A stretch of DNA of 64,000 bases. Origin: Coralliovum pocilloporae. GTDB taxonomy: Bacteria > Pseudomonadota > Alphaproteobacteria > Rhizobiales > Cohaesibacteraceae. The stretch is from positions 2,143,501-2,207,500 of the forward strand of contig NZ_CP132542.1 in the NCBI RefSeq assembly GCF_030845175.1, in the 5' to 3' direction. Positions 1 to 8,120 of this stretch are shown here, piece after piece. Numbering within the stretch: position 1 is the first letter of the stretch; each line of letters starts with the position of its first letter. The notes under the pieces are model-generated. The model saw only the letters and a list, made by a program, of their open reading frames with translations, searched no databases and had not been told where the DNA came from. A program made the position numbers and the translations under genes.

Positions 1-10
1 GAGGATGAAG

Positions 11-829
11 ATGGTCGAAGTTCAGGGTTTGATGGCTGGCAAGCGCGGGCTCATCATGGGGGTCGCGAATAACCGTTCGATCGCCTGGGGAATTGCCAAG
101 GCCTGTGCCGATGCTGGTGCTGAGCTGGCGTTTACCTATCAGGGTGATGCGCTGCGCAAGCGGGTCGAACCTCTGGCTGAACAACTTGGCGCCCATGTGG
201 CCGGTCATTGCGATGTGACCGACGGAGCGACAATTGATGCAGTCTTCGCCAATCTTGAAGAGAAATGGGGCAAGATCGACTTCCTGGTTCACGCCATTGC
301 CTTCTCAGACAAGGATGAGCTGACGGGCCGCTATGTGGACACTACGGCTGAGAACTTCACCCGGACACTCGATATTTCCTGTTATTCGCTGACAGCTGTT
401 GCCCAGCGTGCGGAAAAACTGATGACCGATGGTGGCTCCATCCTGACACTCACCTATTATGGTGCTGAGAAGGTCATGCCGCACTACAATGTCATGGGCG
501 TTGCCAAGGCTGCACTGGAAGCCAGCGTCAAATATCTGGCTGCCGATCTCGGCAAGAAGGGTATTCGCGTCAATTCCGTTTCCGCCGGACCGATCAAGAC
601 TCTGGCTGCTTCCGGCATTGGTGACTTCCGCTATATCCTGAAATGGAACGAATACAATGCACCGCTGCGTCGTACGGTCTCGATTGAAGATGTGGGCATG
701 TCGAGCCTCTATCTCCTGTCAGACATGTCTCGTGGCGTGACAGGCGAAACCCACCATGTGGATTCCGGTTATCATGTGGTTGGCATGAAAGCTGTTGATG
801 CGCCTGATATCTCGGTGGTCAAAGACTGA
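11..829 (+). CDS. fabI: Enoyl-[acyl-carrier-protein] reductase (NADH), FabI
   Basis: Cytosolic reductase for the last step of each type II fatty acid elongation cycle (trans-2-enoyl-ACP to acyl-ACP). The 272-residue protein has the FabI nucleotide-binding signature GVANNRSIAWG near residues 17-27 and the divergent SDR active site Y-x6-K in YNVMGVAK near residue 160; length is normal for the family. ATG codons lie at 5 and 11. The GAGG at 1-4 is six bases from the second, so 11 is preferred, although the upstream context is cut by the window edge. A strong hairpin terminator follows at 861-888. In many alphaproteobacteria fabI sits beside a dnaJ-like gene, pdxH and aroC; here those genes are scattered over 48 kb. 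Confidence 0.96.
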   Translation: MVEVQGLMAGKRGLIMGVANNRSIAWGIAKACADAGAELAFTYQGDALRKRVEPLAEQLGAHVAGHCDVTDGATIDAVFANLEEKWGKIDFLVHAIAFSDKDELTGRYVDTTAENFTRTLDISCYSLTAVAQRAEKLMTDGGSILTLTYYGAEKVMPHYNVMGVAKAALEASVKYLAADLGKKGIRVNSVSAGPIKTLAASGIGDFRYILKWNEYNAPLRRTVSIEDVGMSSLYLLSDMSRGVTGETHHVDSGYHVVGMKAVDAPDISVVKD

Positions 830-860
830 CGCCGGAAAACGTTATCTGGAAAAATAAAAA

Positions 861-888
861 AAGCCGCAGCTTCCCCAAGCTGCGGCTT
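861..888. terminator. Bidirectional intrinsic terminator between fabI and a convergent DoxX-like gene
   Basis: Perfect 12-bp inverted repeat (AAGCCGCAGCTT / AAGCTGCGGCTT) around a CCCC loop. A T-rich stretch follows on the plus strand and an A-run precedes it (T-run on the minus strand). It lies between the fabI stop and the end of the minus-strand gene, so it can stop transcription from both sides. Confidence 0.9.
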
Positions 889-909
889 TCTTGTGACTGG
901 ATCGGATGC

Positions 910-1404
910 TTATTCAGCAGCGACCGGAGCCGTGTAATCTTCTGCCTCTTCATCCCGCTTGGCGAAGAACAGATTGTCCAGAGCCAGACGGTCCATGGAC
1001 CGGAAGACAATCAGTGTAGCGGATGCTGCCAGGATGATGGCTGATGGGTAAAACAGGTGCTGGATGCCAGCAACCTTGGCAACCGGCAGATACAGACCAA
1101 ACGGGTCCAGAAGAGCCTGCCAGATGGCCAGAGAAGAGATGCCGGTAATCATCAGCTGAGCCGGTACTGCGAAACGACGCAGGAAACCGCTGGCCACACA
1201 GGCACCAACGACGATCTGCACATAACCGAAATAGTATTGCAGCGTCTTGATGCTGAACATGTCGAAGTAGAATTTCTTCGAAACCATGACGCCCATGCCC
1301 GGATTGACCACTTTAGCCAGGCCCCACCAGACCAGCAGCATGCCGATGGTGATGCGAAGAATAAGAAGAGCGATTTCCTGAGATGTAATCTGTTTGTTGT
1401 TCAT
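910..1404 (-). CDS. DoxX-like membrane protein, copy 1
   Basis: Small integral membrane protein (164 aa from the chosen start) with four predicted transmembrane segments. The first carries RITIGMLLVWWGLAK and the last lies near FYPSAIILAASATLIVF. The pattern fits the DoxX-like superfamily, whose members act with redox or respiratory partners or are uncharacterised; the exact role is unknown. An upstream in-frame extension exists, but the ATG at 1404 has AAAGGGG eight bases before it and begins the conserved region. It is a close paralogue of the gene at 1649-2104: both share the motifs LLVWWGLA, KFY-D-FS, LQYYFG, SLAIWQALLDPFG/SLSIWQALLDPFG and QHLFYPSA. The acidic C-terminal tail (EEAEDY) is absent from copy 2. 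Confidence 0.75.
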   Translation of the reverse strand: MNNKQITSQEIALLILRITIGMLLVWWGLAKVVNPGMGVMVSKKFYFDMFSIKTLQYYFGYVQIVVGACVASGFLRRFAVPAQLMITGISSLAIWQALLDPFGLYLPVAKVAGIQHLFYPSAIILAASATLIVFRSMDRLALDNLFFAKRDEEAEDYTAPVAAE

Positions 1405-1596
1405 ACCCCTAACCCCTTTTGCGTTTGAGTGAGGGCAGGTTACGGGCAACTACTTAAATAAAAGCTATGGTAACAGCTCTAATCTTAGCGTGATGTGGTA
1501 TGAATTTGTGGTTTTATGATACTCAAATACGAATAAGAAAATATATTACAAAGGCTTGTGGAGATTTTACACAAAAGTAACAATACTTGCGATTTG

Positions 1597-1640
1597 CCTC
1601 AAAAAGGGGCTCGACAGTGTGCGAGACACCCTTTTTGAGG
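1597..1640. terminator. Long hairpin between the two DoxX-like genes
   Basis: Perfect 12-bp arms CCTCAAAAAGGG (1597-1608) and CCCTTTTTGAGG (1629-1640), with an inner CTCG/CGAG extension. It lies just past the stop of the minus-strand gene at 1649. It lacks a clean T-run on the minus strand, so termination is likely but could be partial or the hairpin could stabilise mRNA. Confidence 0.6.
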
Positions 1641-1648
1641 TCTTGACC

Positions 1649-2104
1649 TTAGGCAGAATGCTGCCCCAGCCAGCGATCAAGAGCCCATCTGTCCATAGAT
1701 TTAAAGGCGATAAGCGTCAGTGAGCCAGCGATAATGACGGCAGATGGGTAGAAGAGGTGCTGAACCTCTGAAATCTTCTCCAGCGGCAGGTAAAAGCCAA
1801 ACGGATCAAGCAGAGCCTGCCAGATGCTCAGAGAAGAGAGACCGGTAATGAGGAATTGGGCCGGAACCGTGTAGGTTCGCTTGAAGCCGACAACAACACA
1901 GAGGCCAATCAGAACCTGTGCAAAGCCGAAGTAATACTGCAGTGCGTCAAGGCTGAAGACATCAAGATAGAACTTGGCAGAAACGGCAACGCCCATATCA
2001 GGGTTGACGATACGGGCCAGGCCCCACCAGACCAGCAACATGCCTATGGTAACTCTCAGGGCCAGCAGAGATGCTGCCTGGGCAGACGTGGATTGATGAG
2101 ACAT
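1649..2104 (-). CDS. DoxX-like membrane protein, copy 2
   Basis: A 151-residue membrane protein with the same four-helix pattern and sequence blocks as the neighbour at 910-1404 (LRVTIGMLLVWWGLAR, KFYLDVFSLDALQYYFG, GLSSLSIWQALLDPFGFYLPL, QHLFYPSAVIIAGS). The pair almost certainly arose by tandem duplication. About 245 bases separate them, including a hairpin, so they may be transcribed separately. The DoxX-like family covers quinone- or sulfur-linked and unknown functions; nothing here narrows the role. No signal peptide is distinct from the first helix. Confidence 0.75.
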   Translation of the reverse strand: MSHQSTSAQAASLLALRVTIGMLLVWWGLARIVNPDMGVAVSAKFYLDVFSLDALQYYFGFAQVLIGLCVVVGFKRTYTVPAQFLITGLSSLSIWQALLDPFGFYLPLEKISEVQHLFYPSAVIIAGSLTLIAFKSMDRWALDRWLGQHSA

Positions 2105-2227
2105 GATCAGATAACCCCAAACAAGGTAAGCAGGTGCGCTTCCTGTTACTTGGGATCATGAAAGGGAAAGACAAGAGACAGACTAGAAAAACAGGCATCC
2201 AATCTGAACGTTGAAAGCGATGACCGG

Positions 2228-2482
2228 TCAGTCTGCCTGAAGCGGTTCCTGACCGGCAGGTGTACCATCCTGTGCGAGGCGGATTTTTTCCACCTTCTGT
2301 TCAGCCTGTTTCAGCAGTCCGTCACAATGGGTCTTGAGCGCCTCGCCGCGTTCATAGATGGCGATGGACTTCTCCAGAGCCACGTCGCCCCGCTCAAGCT
2401 GGCTGACGATGGCTTCCAGTTCCTGCAAGGCCTGCTCGAAACTCAGGGACTTGATATCCTCGTGGCTTGCTTGCTCAGACAC
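2228..2482 (-). CDS. xseB: Exodeoxyribonuclease VII small subunit
   Basis: XseB joins several copies to XseA to form exonuclease VII, which degrades single-stranded DNA. The 84-residue protein has the typical core [37 protein letters not shown] (residues about 13-48, written here in part: [12 protein letters not shown] and [11 protein letters not shown]), normal length and charged helices. The start is GTG at 2482, with AGGAG six bases upstream. Family members in many alphaproteobacteria adjoin ispA and dxs; here dxs lies 21 kb away and ispA is not in the window. It is downstream of the acyl-CoA oxidation cluster on the same strand, with a gap of about 95 bases. Confidence 0.92.
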   Translation of the reverse strand: MSEQASHEDIKSLSFEQALQELEAIVSQLERGDVALEKSIAIYERGEALKTHCDGLLKQAEQKVEKIRLAQDGTPAGQEPLQAD

Positions 2483-2578
2483 GCGCTGCTCCTGCGGCTT
2501 TTAGAATCAACTCGCAAACAATGGGCGAGTTGGGCGGGCCGGTCAACAAAGGCGATGGCCCGCCTGTAGAAAAGGCAT

Positions 2579-3439
2579 TTATTTGATCGGGTCAAGCGAG
2601 GCAGGCGCTTCCGACCAGTCCGGCACAAAGAAATCCGGTGTCAGGCGCTGGGTCGGGTCCACACGATACTGGTCGAAATCGGTGACGCCTTCTTCTGACA
2701 GGAAGGTGTCGTCAATCAGAAACTGACCGGTCAGCTCCCGTGATGGCTTGTTGAAGATCCGATAGGCGCTGTCGGCCAGTATTTCCGGCGTCCGGCTGCT
2801 GCGCATCATGGCTTCGCCACCGAGAGCAAACTTGATGGCGGCTGTGGCAATGGTTGTTCGCGGCCAGAGTGCGTTGACTGCGATACCCTTCGATCGCAGT
2901 TCACCGGCAAGGCCCAGAACACAAAGGCTCATGCCATATTTGGCGATGGAATAGGCGGTATGGCCCTTGAACCATTTCTCGCTCATGTCGAGCGGTGGCG
3001 AGAGCATCAGAATATGCGGGTTCTCTGCTTCCGTCAGATAGGGCACAGCATGTTTGGAAACCATGAAAGTGCCGCGCGTATTCACCTGATGCATGAGGTC
3101 GAAACGTTTCATCTCGGTCTGCTGCGAATTGGTGAGCTGAATGGCACTGGCATTGTTGACCACGATGTCAAGGCCGCCGAACGTATCGACGGTTTTCTCA
3201 AGCGCTCCTTTGACCTGCCCCTCATCCCGCACATCAACCACCAGAGGCAGAGCTTTGCCTCCGGCTGCCTCAATCTCTTCAGCTGCCGTATAGATCGTGC
3301 CTTCAAGCTTGGGGTGTGGGTCTGCGGTCTTGGCTGCAATCACCACATTGGCCGCGTCTCTGGCCGCGCGAAGGCTGATGGCCAGGCCAATGCCGCGAGA
3401 TGCGCCGGTGATGAACAAGGTTTTTCCTGAAAGTGACAT
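2579..3439 (-). CDS. SDR-family oxidoreductase, HSDL2-like
   Basis: NAD(P)-dependent short-chain dehydrogenase of 286 residues. The cofactor loop is TGASRGIG (residues about 11-18), the NNAS motif is near 97, and the catalytic Tyr and Lys are in AYSIAK. The insertion near residues 40-50 (PHPKLEGTIYTAAEEIEAAG) is typical of the hydroxysteroid dehydrogenase-like 2 (HSDL2) group, which is linked to lipid metabolism. The gene sits 14 bases downstream of a crotonase gene and follows a large acyl-CoA dehydrogenase, suggesting one operon for acyl-CoA breakdown. The substrate is not known. RBS: GCGAG upstream of the ATG. Confidence 0.85.
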   Translation of the reverse strand: MSLSGKTLFITGASRGIGLAISLRAARDAANVVIAAKTADPHPKLEGTIYTAAEEIEAAGGKALPLVVDVRDEGQVKGALEKTVDTFGGLDIVVNNASAIQLTNSQQTEMKRFDLMHQVNTRGTFMVSKHAVPYLTEAENPHILMLSPPLDMSEKWFKGHTAYSIAKYGMSLCVLGLAGELRSKGIAVNALWPRTTIATAAIKFALGGEAMMRSSRTPEILADSAYRIFNKPSRELTGQFLIDDTFLSEEGVTDFDQYRVDPTQRLTPDFFVPDWSEAPASLDPIK

Positions 3440-3453
3440 GACGATCTCGCTTG

Positions 3454-4215
3454 TTAGAAATTGGGTTTGCGTTTCTGGGTAAACGCCATAAAGGCTTCCG
3501 TGGCCTCTTCCGATGACAGGCAGGATTTGAAGTGATCGGCCTCTTCATCAATCCGAGCATGAATCTGGGGCGTGTCAGCCCGCATCATCTGCCGTGACAG
3601 GCGCAGGGCAGAGGGAGGGCGTGCCGCAATGCGTTCCGCCAGGGCTCGGGTTTCTGTCTCAAGGGTATCTGCTGCAACAATACGGTTGATAAACCCGGTC
3701 TCCACAGCACGTTCAGGGCCGACAGCTTCCCCAAGGCACAGCATTTCAAAGGCACGGGCATAGCCCATGCGTTTGGGAAACAGCAGGGTGGATGCGGCTT
3801 CCGGTACAAGGCCCAGATCAAGAAACGGGGTCTTGAACAGTGCCCGGTCTGTGGCCAGAGCCATATCACAGTGAAACAGCATGGTGGTGCCAACACCGAT
3901 TGCAATGCCATCAACACCGGCCACAAGCGGTGTCTGGGACGAGGCGAGGGCATGCAGGAATCTCAGCACATCAGCGCCGAGACCATCACCGCCCTGGGCT
4001 ATGCTGAGAAAGTCGAGAATGTCGTTGCCCGCCGTGAAACAGCCTTCGGTTCCGAGAAAGGCGATAGCCCGGACATCGGGATCATCGTCTGCGGTTTCAA
4101 TCGCCCCGGCGAGGCTGGCATACATGGCCGCCGTAATGGCATTTTTCTTGTCAGGGCGGTTGAAACGGACCGTGCGAACCCGGTCGCGGTCTTCAACAGT
4201 GATGAAATCGGTCAT
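3454..4215 (-). CDS. Enoyl-CoA hydratase/isomerase family protein
   Basis: Crotonase-fold protein, 253 aa. The oxyanion-hole segment is near GCFTAGNDILDF, and the second conserved block is GIAIGVGTTMLFHCDMAL followed by LGLVPEAAST. The Glu in VPEAA, equivalent to the second acid of crotonase, is present. The position of the first catalytic Glu is Thr (GVGTT), so single-acid chemistry of the enoyl-CoA isomerase type is more likely than classical hydration; this is inference. The start has AAGGAG seven bases upstream. It lies between the acyl-CoA dehydrogenase (17-base gap) and the SDR (14-base gap), clearly the same transcription unit. Confidence 0.88.
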   Translation of the reverse strand: MTDFITVEDRDRVRTVRFNRPDKKNAITAAMYASLAGAIETADDDPDVRAIAFLGTEGCFTAGNDILDFLSIAQGGDGLGADVLRFLHALASSQTPLVAGVDGIAIGVGTTMLFHCDMALATDRALFKTPFLDLGLVPEAASTLLFPKRMGYARAFEMLCLGEAVGPERAVETGFINRIVAADTLETETRALAERIAARPPSALRLSRQMMRADTPQIHARIDEEADHFKSCLSSEEATEAFMAFTQKRKPNF

Positions 4216-4232
4216 CAGGTTTCTCCTTCGGG

Positions 4233-6032
4233 TCAGGACCCATGAACTTCGGCAAGATCATCGAGGGACAAAGACAAAGCCGTGCTGTGTCCGCTTTCGA
4301 TGGTCCGGCGAAGTGAAGCTGTTTCGCAAAGATGGTTCGCCCCGAAAAACAGGGTCCGGCTCGTGATCAGCCGGGTCTTGGGGGTCTCATCTGACGGGTC
4401 GAGAGCCAGAAGGCCTCGCGCCATCACCATGGACCCCACGACAAGACTGAAGAGCTTGAGATAAGGTGAGGCCCCTGCAAGGGCCGTATCCATGGCGCTG
4501 TTCTTCATGGAAGCGGTTATCCAGTCCGTGACAGCCCGCAGGTCATCAAGTCCGCCTGAAAGCTGATCGGCCAGGCCATGCCGCTCCGGCGTGTTGGACA
4601 GGCGAAGATCTGCGATGACCTTCTCCACCTCTCCAAATAGCGCATCCACACAGGCTCCATCCGATTGCGTTATCTTCCGGGTGACAAGATCAATGGCCTG
4701 AATGCCGTTGGTTCCCTCATAAATCGGAGCAATACGGGCATCGCGCAGAAGCCGTGCAACGCCGGTTTCCTCCATATAGCCCATGCCGCCATGAACCTGG
4801 ACGCCGATAGAGGCAACCTCGACACCGGCATCGGTGGAGAAGGCCTTGGCCAACGGGGTCAGAAGATTGGCCCGCTCCTGCCAGAACCGGGCGTCATCGC
4901 CCTCTGTGATGCGGGCCATGTCGATGGCATGGGCGCAGGCATAGCAGATAGCCCGCGATGCCGCTGTCAGGGACTGCATGGCGAGAAGATTACGCTTGAC
5001 ATCAGGATGAGCGGCAATCGGGTCCATCGCTCCGTCTTTGGGCGAACCTGTCGCTTTGCCCTGTTTGCGCTCCAGCGCATAGGCTATGGCATGCTGGGTG
5101 GCGCGCTCCGCAACACCCACGCCCTGAATGCCAACGGACAGACGGGCATTGTTCATCATGGTGAACATACAGGCGAGGCCGCGGTTCTCTTCTCCCACCA
5201 GCCAGCCTGTTGCACCGCCATGATCGCCGAAGATCATGGTACAGGTTGGCGACGCGTGAATACCGAGCTTGTGTTCGACGGAATGACAGATGACATCGTT
5301 GCCCTCGCCAAGGCTTCCATCTGCATTCACCAGCACTTTTGGCACCAGAAACAGCGAAATACCCCGCGTCCCCGGAGGAGCATCGGGCAGGCGGGCGAGA
5401 ACAAGATGGATGATATTCTCCGTCAGGTCATGGTCGCCATAGGTGATGAAGATCTTCTGCCCGAAAATCCGGTAGGTTCCGTCTTCAGCACGCTCTGCCC
5501 GGGCTTTCAGCGCATTGAGGTCTGATCCCGCCTGAGGCTCTGTCAGGTTCATTGTGCCCATCCACTCACCGGATACAAGCCGGGGCAGATAGGTTTCCTG
5601 CAGGTCCTTTGATGCGTGAGTGTGGAGGGCCTCGACAGCACCCACGGTCAGCGTCGGGCCAATGCCGAAGGCCATGGAGCCGGAGTTCCACATGTCCTGA
5701 ACCGCAACGGACAGCATGGTGGGAAGACCCTGGCCATCATAATCCACTGGGCCGGTGAGGCTGTTCCACCCGGCATCGCACCAGTCGCGATAGGTCTCTT
5801 TCCAGCCATCCGGCATGGTGACAATGCCGTCTTTCACAATCACACCCTGGGTGTCGCCTATCTCGTTGATCGGTGCGATCCGCTCGGTTGCAAACTTGCC
5901 CGCTTCTTCCAGAATTGCAGAGACGAGATCCGCACTGAGATCATCAAAAAGACCAGCCTGCAGCGCATCAGACAGACCGGCGCATCTGTTCAGAGTGTGC
6001 GCAATATCGTCAACAGGTGCTCTATAGGTCAT
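4233..6032 (-). CDS. Large acyl-CoA dehydrogenase (AcdA/DmdC-type, with C-terminal extension)
   Basis: FAD-dependent acyl-CoA dehydrogenase of 599 residues, the size of the large class that includes 3-methylmercaptopropionyl-CoA dehydrogenase (DmdC) and many uncharacterised relatives. Visible features: N-terminal helical domain starting MTYRAPVDDI, LTEPQAGSDL in the mid domain, KIFITYGDHDL, GGMGYMEETGVARLLRDARI, and the catalytic Glu in IYEGTNGIQ. The ATG at 6032 follows GGAGGAGAG; a 20-codon upstream extension has no support. It is first gene of a likely operon with the crotonase and SDR. The true substrate (fatty acyl-CoA or sulfur analogue) cannot be read from the sequence. Confidence 0.9.
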   Translation of the reverse strand: MTYRAPVDDIAHTLNRCAGLSDALQAGLFDDLSADLVSAILEEAGKFATERIAPINEIGDTQGVIVKDGIVTMPDGWKETYRDWCDAGWNSLTGPVDYDGQGLPTMLSVAVQDMWNSGSMAFGIGPTLTVGAVEALHTHASKDLQETYLPRLVSGEWMGTMNLTEPQAGSDLNALKARAERAEDGTYRIFGQKIFITYGDHDLTENIIHLVLARLPDAPPGTRGISLFLVPKVLVNADGSLGEGNDVICHSVEHKLGIHASPTCTMIFGDHGGATGWLVGEENRGLACMFTMMNNARLSVGIQGVGVAERATQHAIAYALERKQGKATGSPKDGAMDPIAAHPDVKRNLLAMQSLTAASRAICYACAHAIDMARITEGDDARFWQERANLLTPLAKAFSTDAGVEVASIGVQVHGGMGYMEETGVARLLRDARIAPIYEGTNGIQAIDLVTRKITQSDGACVDALFGEVEKVIADLRLSNTPERHGLADQLSGGLDDLRAVTDWITASMKNSAMDTALAGASPYLKLFSLVVGSMVMARGLLALDPSDETPKTRLITSRTLFFGANHLCETASLRRTIESGHSTALSLSLDDLAEVHGS

Positions 6033-6165
6033 CTGCTCTCCTCCCCGGGCGTTCTGTACCGACAGAAACATGCCAATCCAGCTTGACGCCACTTCATCCT
6101 GTGAGCATAACCGACCCGACCGGAAGGTAAATGCCTTCCATTAACGTCAACTAGACGAAAGACGC

Positions 6166-7197
6166 ATGACCCGGGACAAGAAAAGCGCCAGTGCTGAAGC
6201 AGGTGTGGAGACGATAGTCTGGCCACATGGCCCGGACGGTACCCCGGCCGATGAGCATTTGACCGCAGCTGTCGCCGTCCTGGCTGATGGTGGTCTCGTG
6301 GCTCTACCAACGGAGACCGTATACGGGCTTGCCGGTGATGCCACCCGTGCTGAAACGGCAGCCGCTATCTTCGCCGCCAAGGGGCGCCCCAGCTTCAACC
6401 CGCTGATCAGTCATGTGCCTGATCTTGAGGCTGTCGAGCGACACGGGTTCCTGACAGGGGAGGCCCGCCAGCTTGCGGAACGCTTCTGGCCGGGGCCGAT
6501 GACGCTGGTTCTGAGAAAACGACCAGACAGCCCGATTGCCGATCTCACCACATCAGGGCTGGACAGTGTCGCCCTGCGCGTCCCGGCGCATCCGGTCTTC
6601 CAGCGCCTGTCACAGATGTTCGGCAAGCCGCTTGCTGCACCGAGCGCCAACAGATCCGGCAGGATCAGTCCCACCTGTGCCGCTCATGTCTATGAGGAAC
6701 TCTCAGGGCGTATCAACGGCATTCTTGATGGCGGCCCGACCGAGGTCGGACTTGAATCAACGGTTATCGCCTGTCTTGATGATCAGCCTGTTCTGCTTCG
6801 CCCCGGCGGCATCGCGCATGCGGATGTGGAAGCTTGTCTTGGTCGCACCCTTGCCCGTGCCGACGCTGAAGATCAGACCAGGCCACAATCTCCCGGCATG
6901 CTTCTGTCCCATTATGCTCCGGATGCTGCCGTCAGACTGAATGCCACCCATGTGGAGCCGGGTGAAGCCTGGCTCGGTTTTGGTGGAGACAGGCCCGCGG
7001 GGGCTGAAACAGCACGCGCGGGACTTGATCTCAGCCCATCCGGCGATCTGTTCGAGGCTGCAGCCAATCTGTTTGGTGCCCTGCGCAGCCTTGACGGACA
7101 GACGGAAACAGGCATTGCCGTCGTCGCCATTCCCGAAGACGGCCTGGGCGAGGCCATCAATGACCGCCTCCGACGGGCCGCTGCGCCACGTGGTTAG
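6166..7197 (+). CDS. L-threonylcarbamoyladenylate synthase, Sua5/YrdC type
   Basis: Makes threonylcarbamoyl-AMP from threonine, bicarbonate and ATP, the first step of t6A37 tRNA modification, in the cytosol. The 343 residues hold a YrdC domain (about 20-220) with the KGRPSFNPL loop and APSANRSGRISPT, then a Sua5 C-terminal domain (about 250-343) joined by a linker containing SPGMLLSHYAP. Length therefore matches Sua5 rather than short TsaC. It is divergent from the acyl-CoA dehydrogenase operon with a 133-base gap that must hold both promoters, and is followed by the YgfZ-like gene on the same strand. Confidence 0.94.
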   Translation: MTRDKKSASAEAGVETIVWPHGPDGTPADEHLTAAVAVLADGGLVALPTETVYGLAGDATRAETAAAIFAAKGRPSFNPLISHVPDLEAVERHGFLTGEARQLAERFWPGPMTLVLRKRPDSPIADLTTSGLDSVALRVPAHPVFQRLSQMFGKPLAAPSANRSGRISPTCAAHVYEELSGRINGILDGGPTEVGLESTVIACLDDQPVLLRPGGIAHADVEACLGRTLARADAEDQTRPQSPGMLLSHYAPDAAVRLNATHVEPGEAWLGFGGDRPAGAETARAGLDLSPSGDLFEAAANLFGALRSLDGQTETGIAVVAIPEDGLGEAINDRLRRAAAPRG

Positions 7198-7263
7198 GGT
7201 CCTGGCCCTCTTGCGTGCGCTGCCGAACAGGCTTATCTCGGGATAAACGACAGTGAGGTGACC

Positions 7264-8097
7264 GTGTCGGATCGTGCCTTTTCAGTTCTGCCGCAGCGCG
7301 GCCTTGTTCGATTGTCCGGTGATGATGTCAAGGCGTTACTGCAGCGCCTGATCACCACAGATATGGACATCGTGGAGCGTGATGGCGTCGGGTTCGGGGC
7401 TCTCCTCACGCCGCAGGGAAAGATCCTGTTTGATTTCATCATTGCACAATCAGATGCTGACCTCTGGGTGGATCTGCCCCGTGCCGTGGTGGGAGATTTC
7501 ATCAAGCGGATGACGCTCTACAAGCTCCGCGCCGATGTCACATTGACCGATTGCAGTGACAGTCACGAGGTTTGCGTGGCACCTGAGGGTGTGGCACCTG
7601 ACGGTGACGTGGTCGCGCTCTTTTCTGACCCGCGCGCGGAGGGTCTGGGGCTACGACTTTTCAGATCCGCGAAGGGTGGTGAAGAGGATACAGGCCACTG
7701 GCAGGAGCGACGCATTGCGCTCGGGGTGCCGGAGGTTTCCTCGGATTTTGGTTATGGTGACCTGTTCCCGCACGATGCCGGGATGGATCACCTCAACGGT
7801 CTGGTCTTCGACAAGGGGTGTTATGTAGGACAGGAAGTCGTTTCCCGCATGCATCATCGCGGCACAGCGCGCAAGCGGCCGGTTATTGTGCGTGGTGCCG
7901 GTTTGTCAGAAGGGGCCGAGTTGATGGGGGGCGACAAGTCAGTGGGCATTCTTGGTTATGTCTCGGGTGACCACGCTGTGGCGATTGCGCGGCTGGACCG
8001 CCTGAAATCAGCACTCGACAATGGTGCGGAAATTTCCGTTGCAGGCGCACCTGTCGAGGTCTCTCTGCCTCAATGGGCGGGGTATGACTGGCCCTGA
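7264..8097 (+). CDS. ygfZ: YgfZ/GcvT-domain folate-binding protein
   Basis: Folate-dependent protein that supports iron-sulfur cluster enzyme maturation (E. coli YgfZ, mitochondrial Iba57). The 277-residue sequence has the family hallmark KGCYVGQEVV (about residues 181-190) with its conserved Cys, preceded by an N-terminal GcvT-like region (LSGDDVKALLQRLITTD). Two in-frame GTG codons occur. The one at 7264 has GAGG five bases upstream, whereas the one at 7258 overlaps that GAGG, so 7264 is chosen. It lies 66 bases downstream of the Sua5 gene and convergent to meaB. Confidence 0.92.
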   Translation: MSDRAFSVLPQRGLVRLSGDDVKALLQRLITTDMDIVERDGVGFGALLTPQGKILFDFIIAQSDADLWVDLPRAVVGDFIKRMTLYKLRADVTLTDCSDSHEVCVAPEGVAPDGDVVALFSDPRAEGLGLRLFRSAKGGEEDTGHWQERRIALGVPEVSSDFGYGDLFPHDAGMDHLNGLVFDKGCYVGQEVVSRMHHRGTARKRPVIVRGAGLSEGAELMGGDKSVGILGYVSGDHAVAIARLDRLKSALDNGAEISVAGAPVEVSLPQWAGYDWP

Positions 8098-8120
8098 AGC
8101 GTAGTGTTGGGCCCCAAAAC

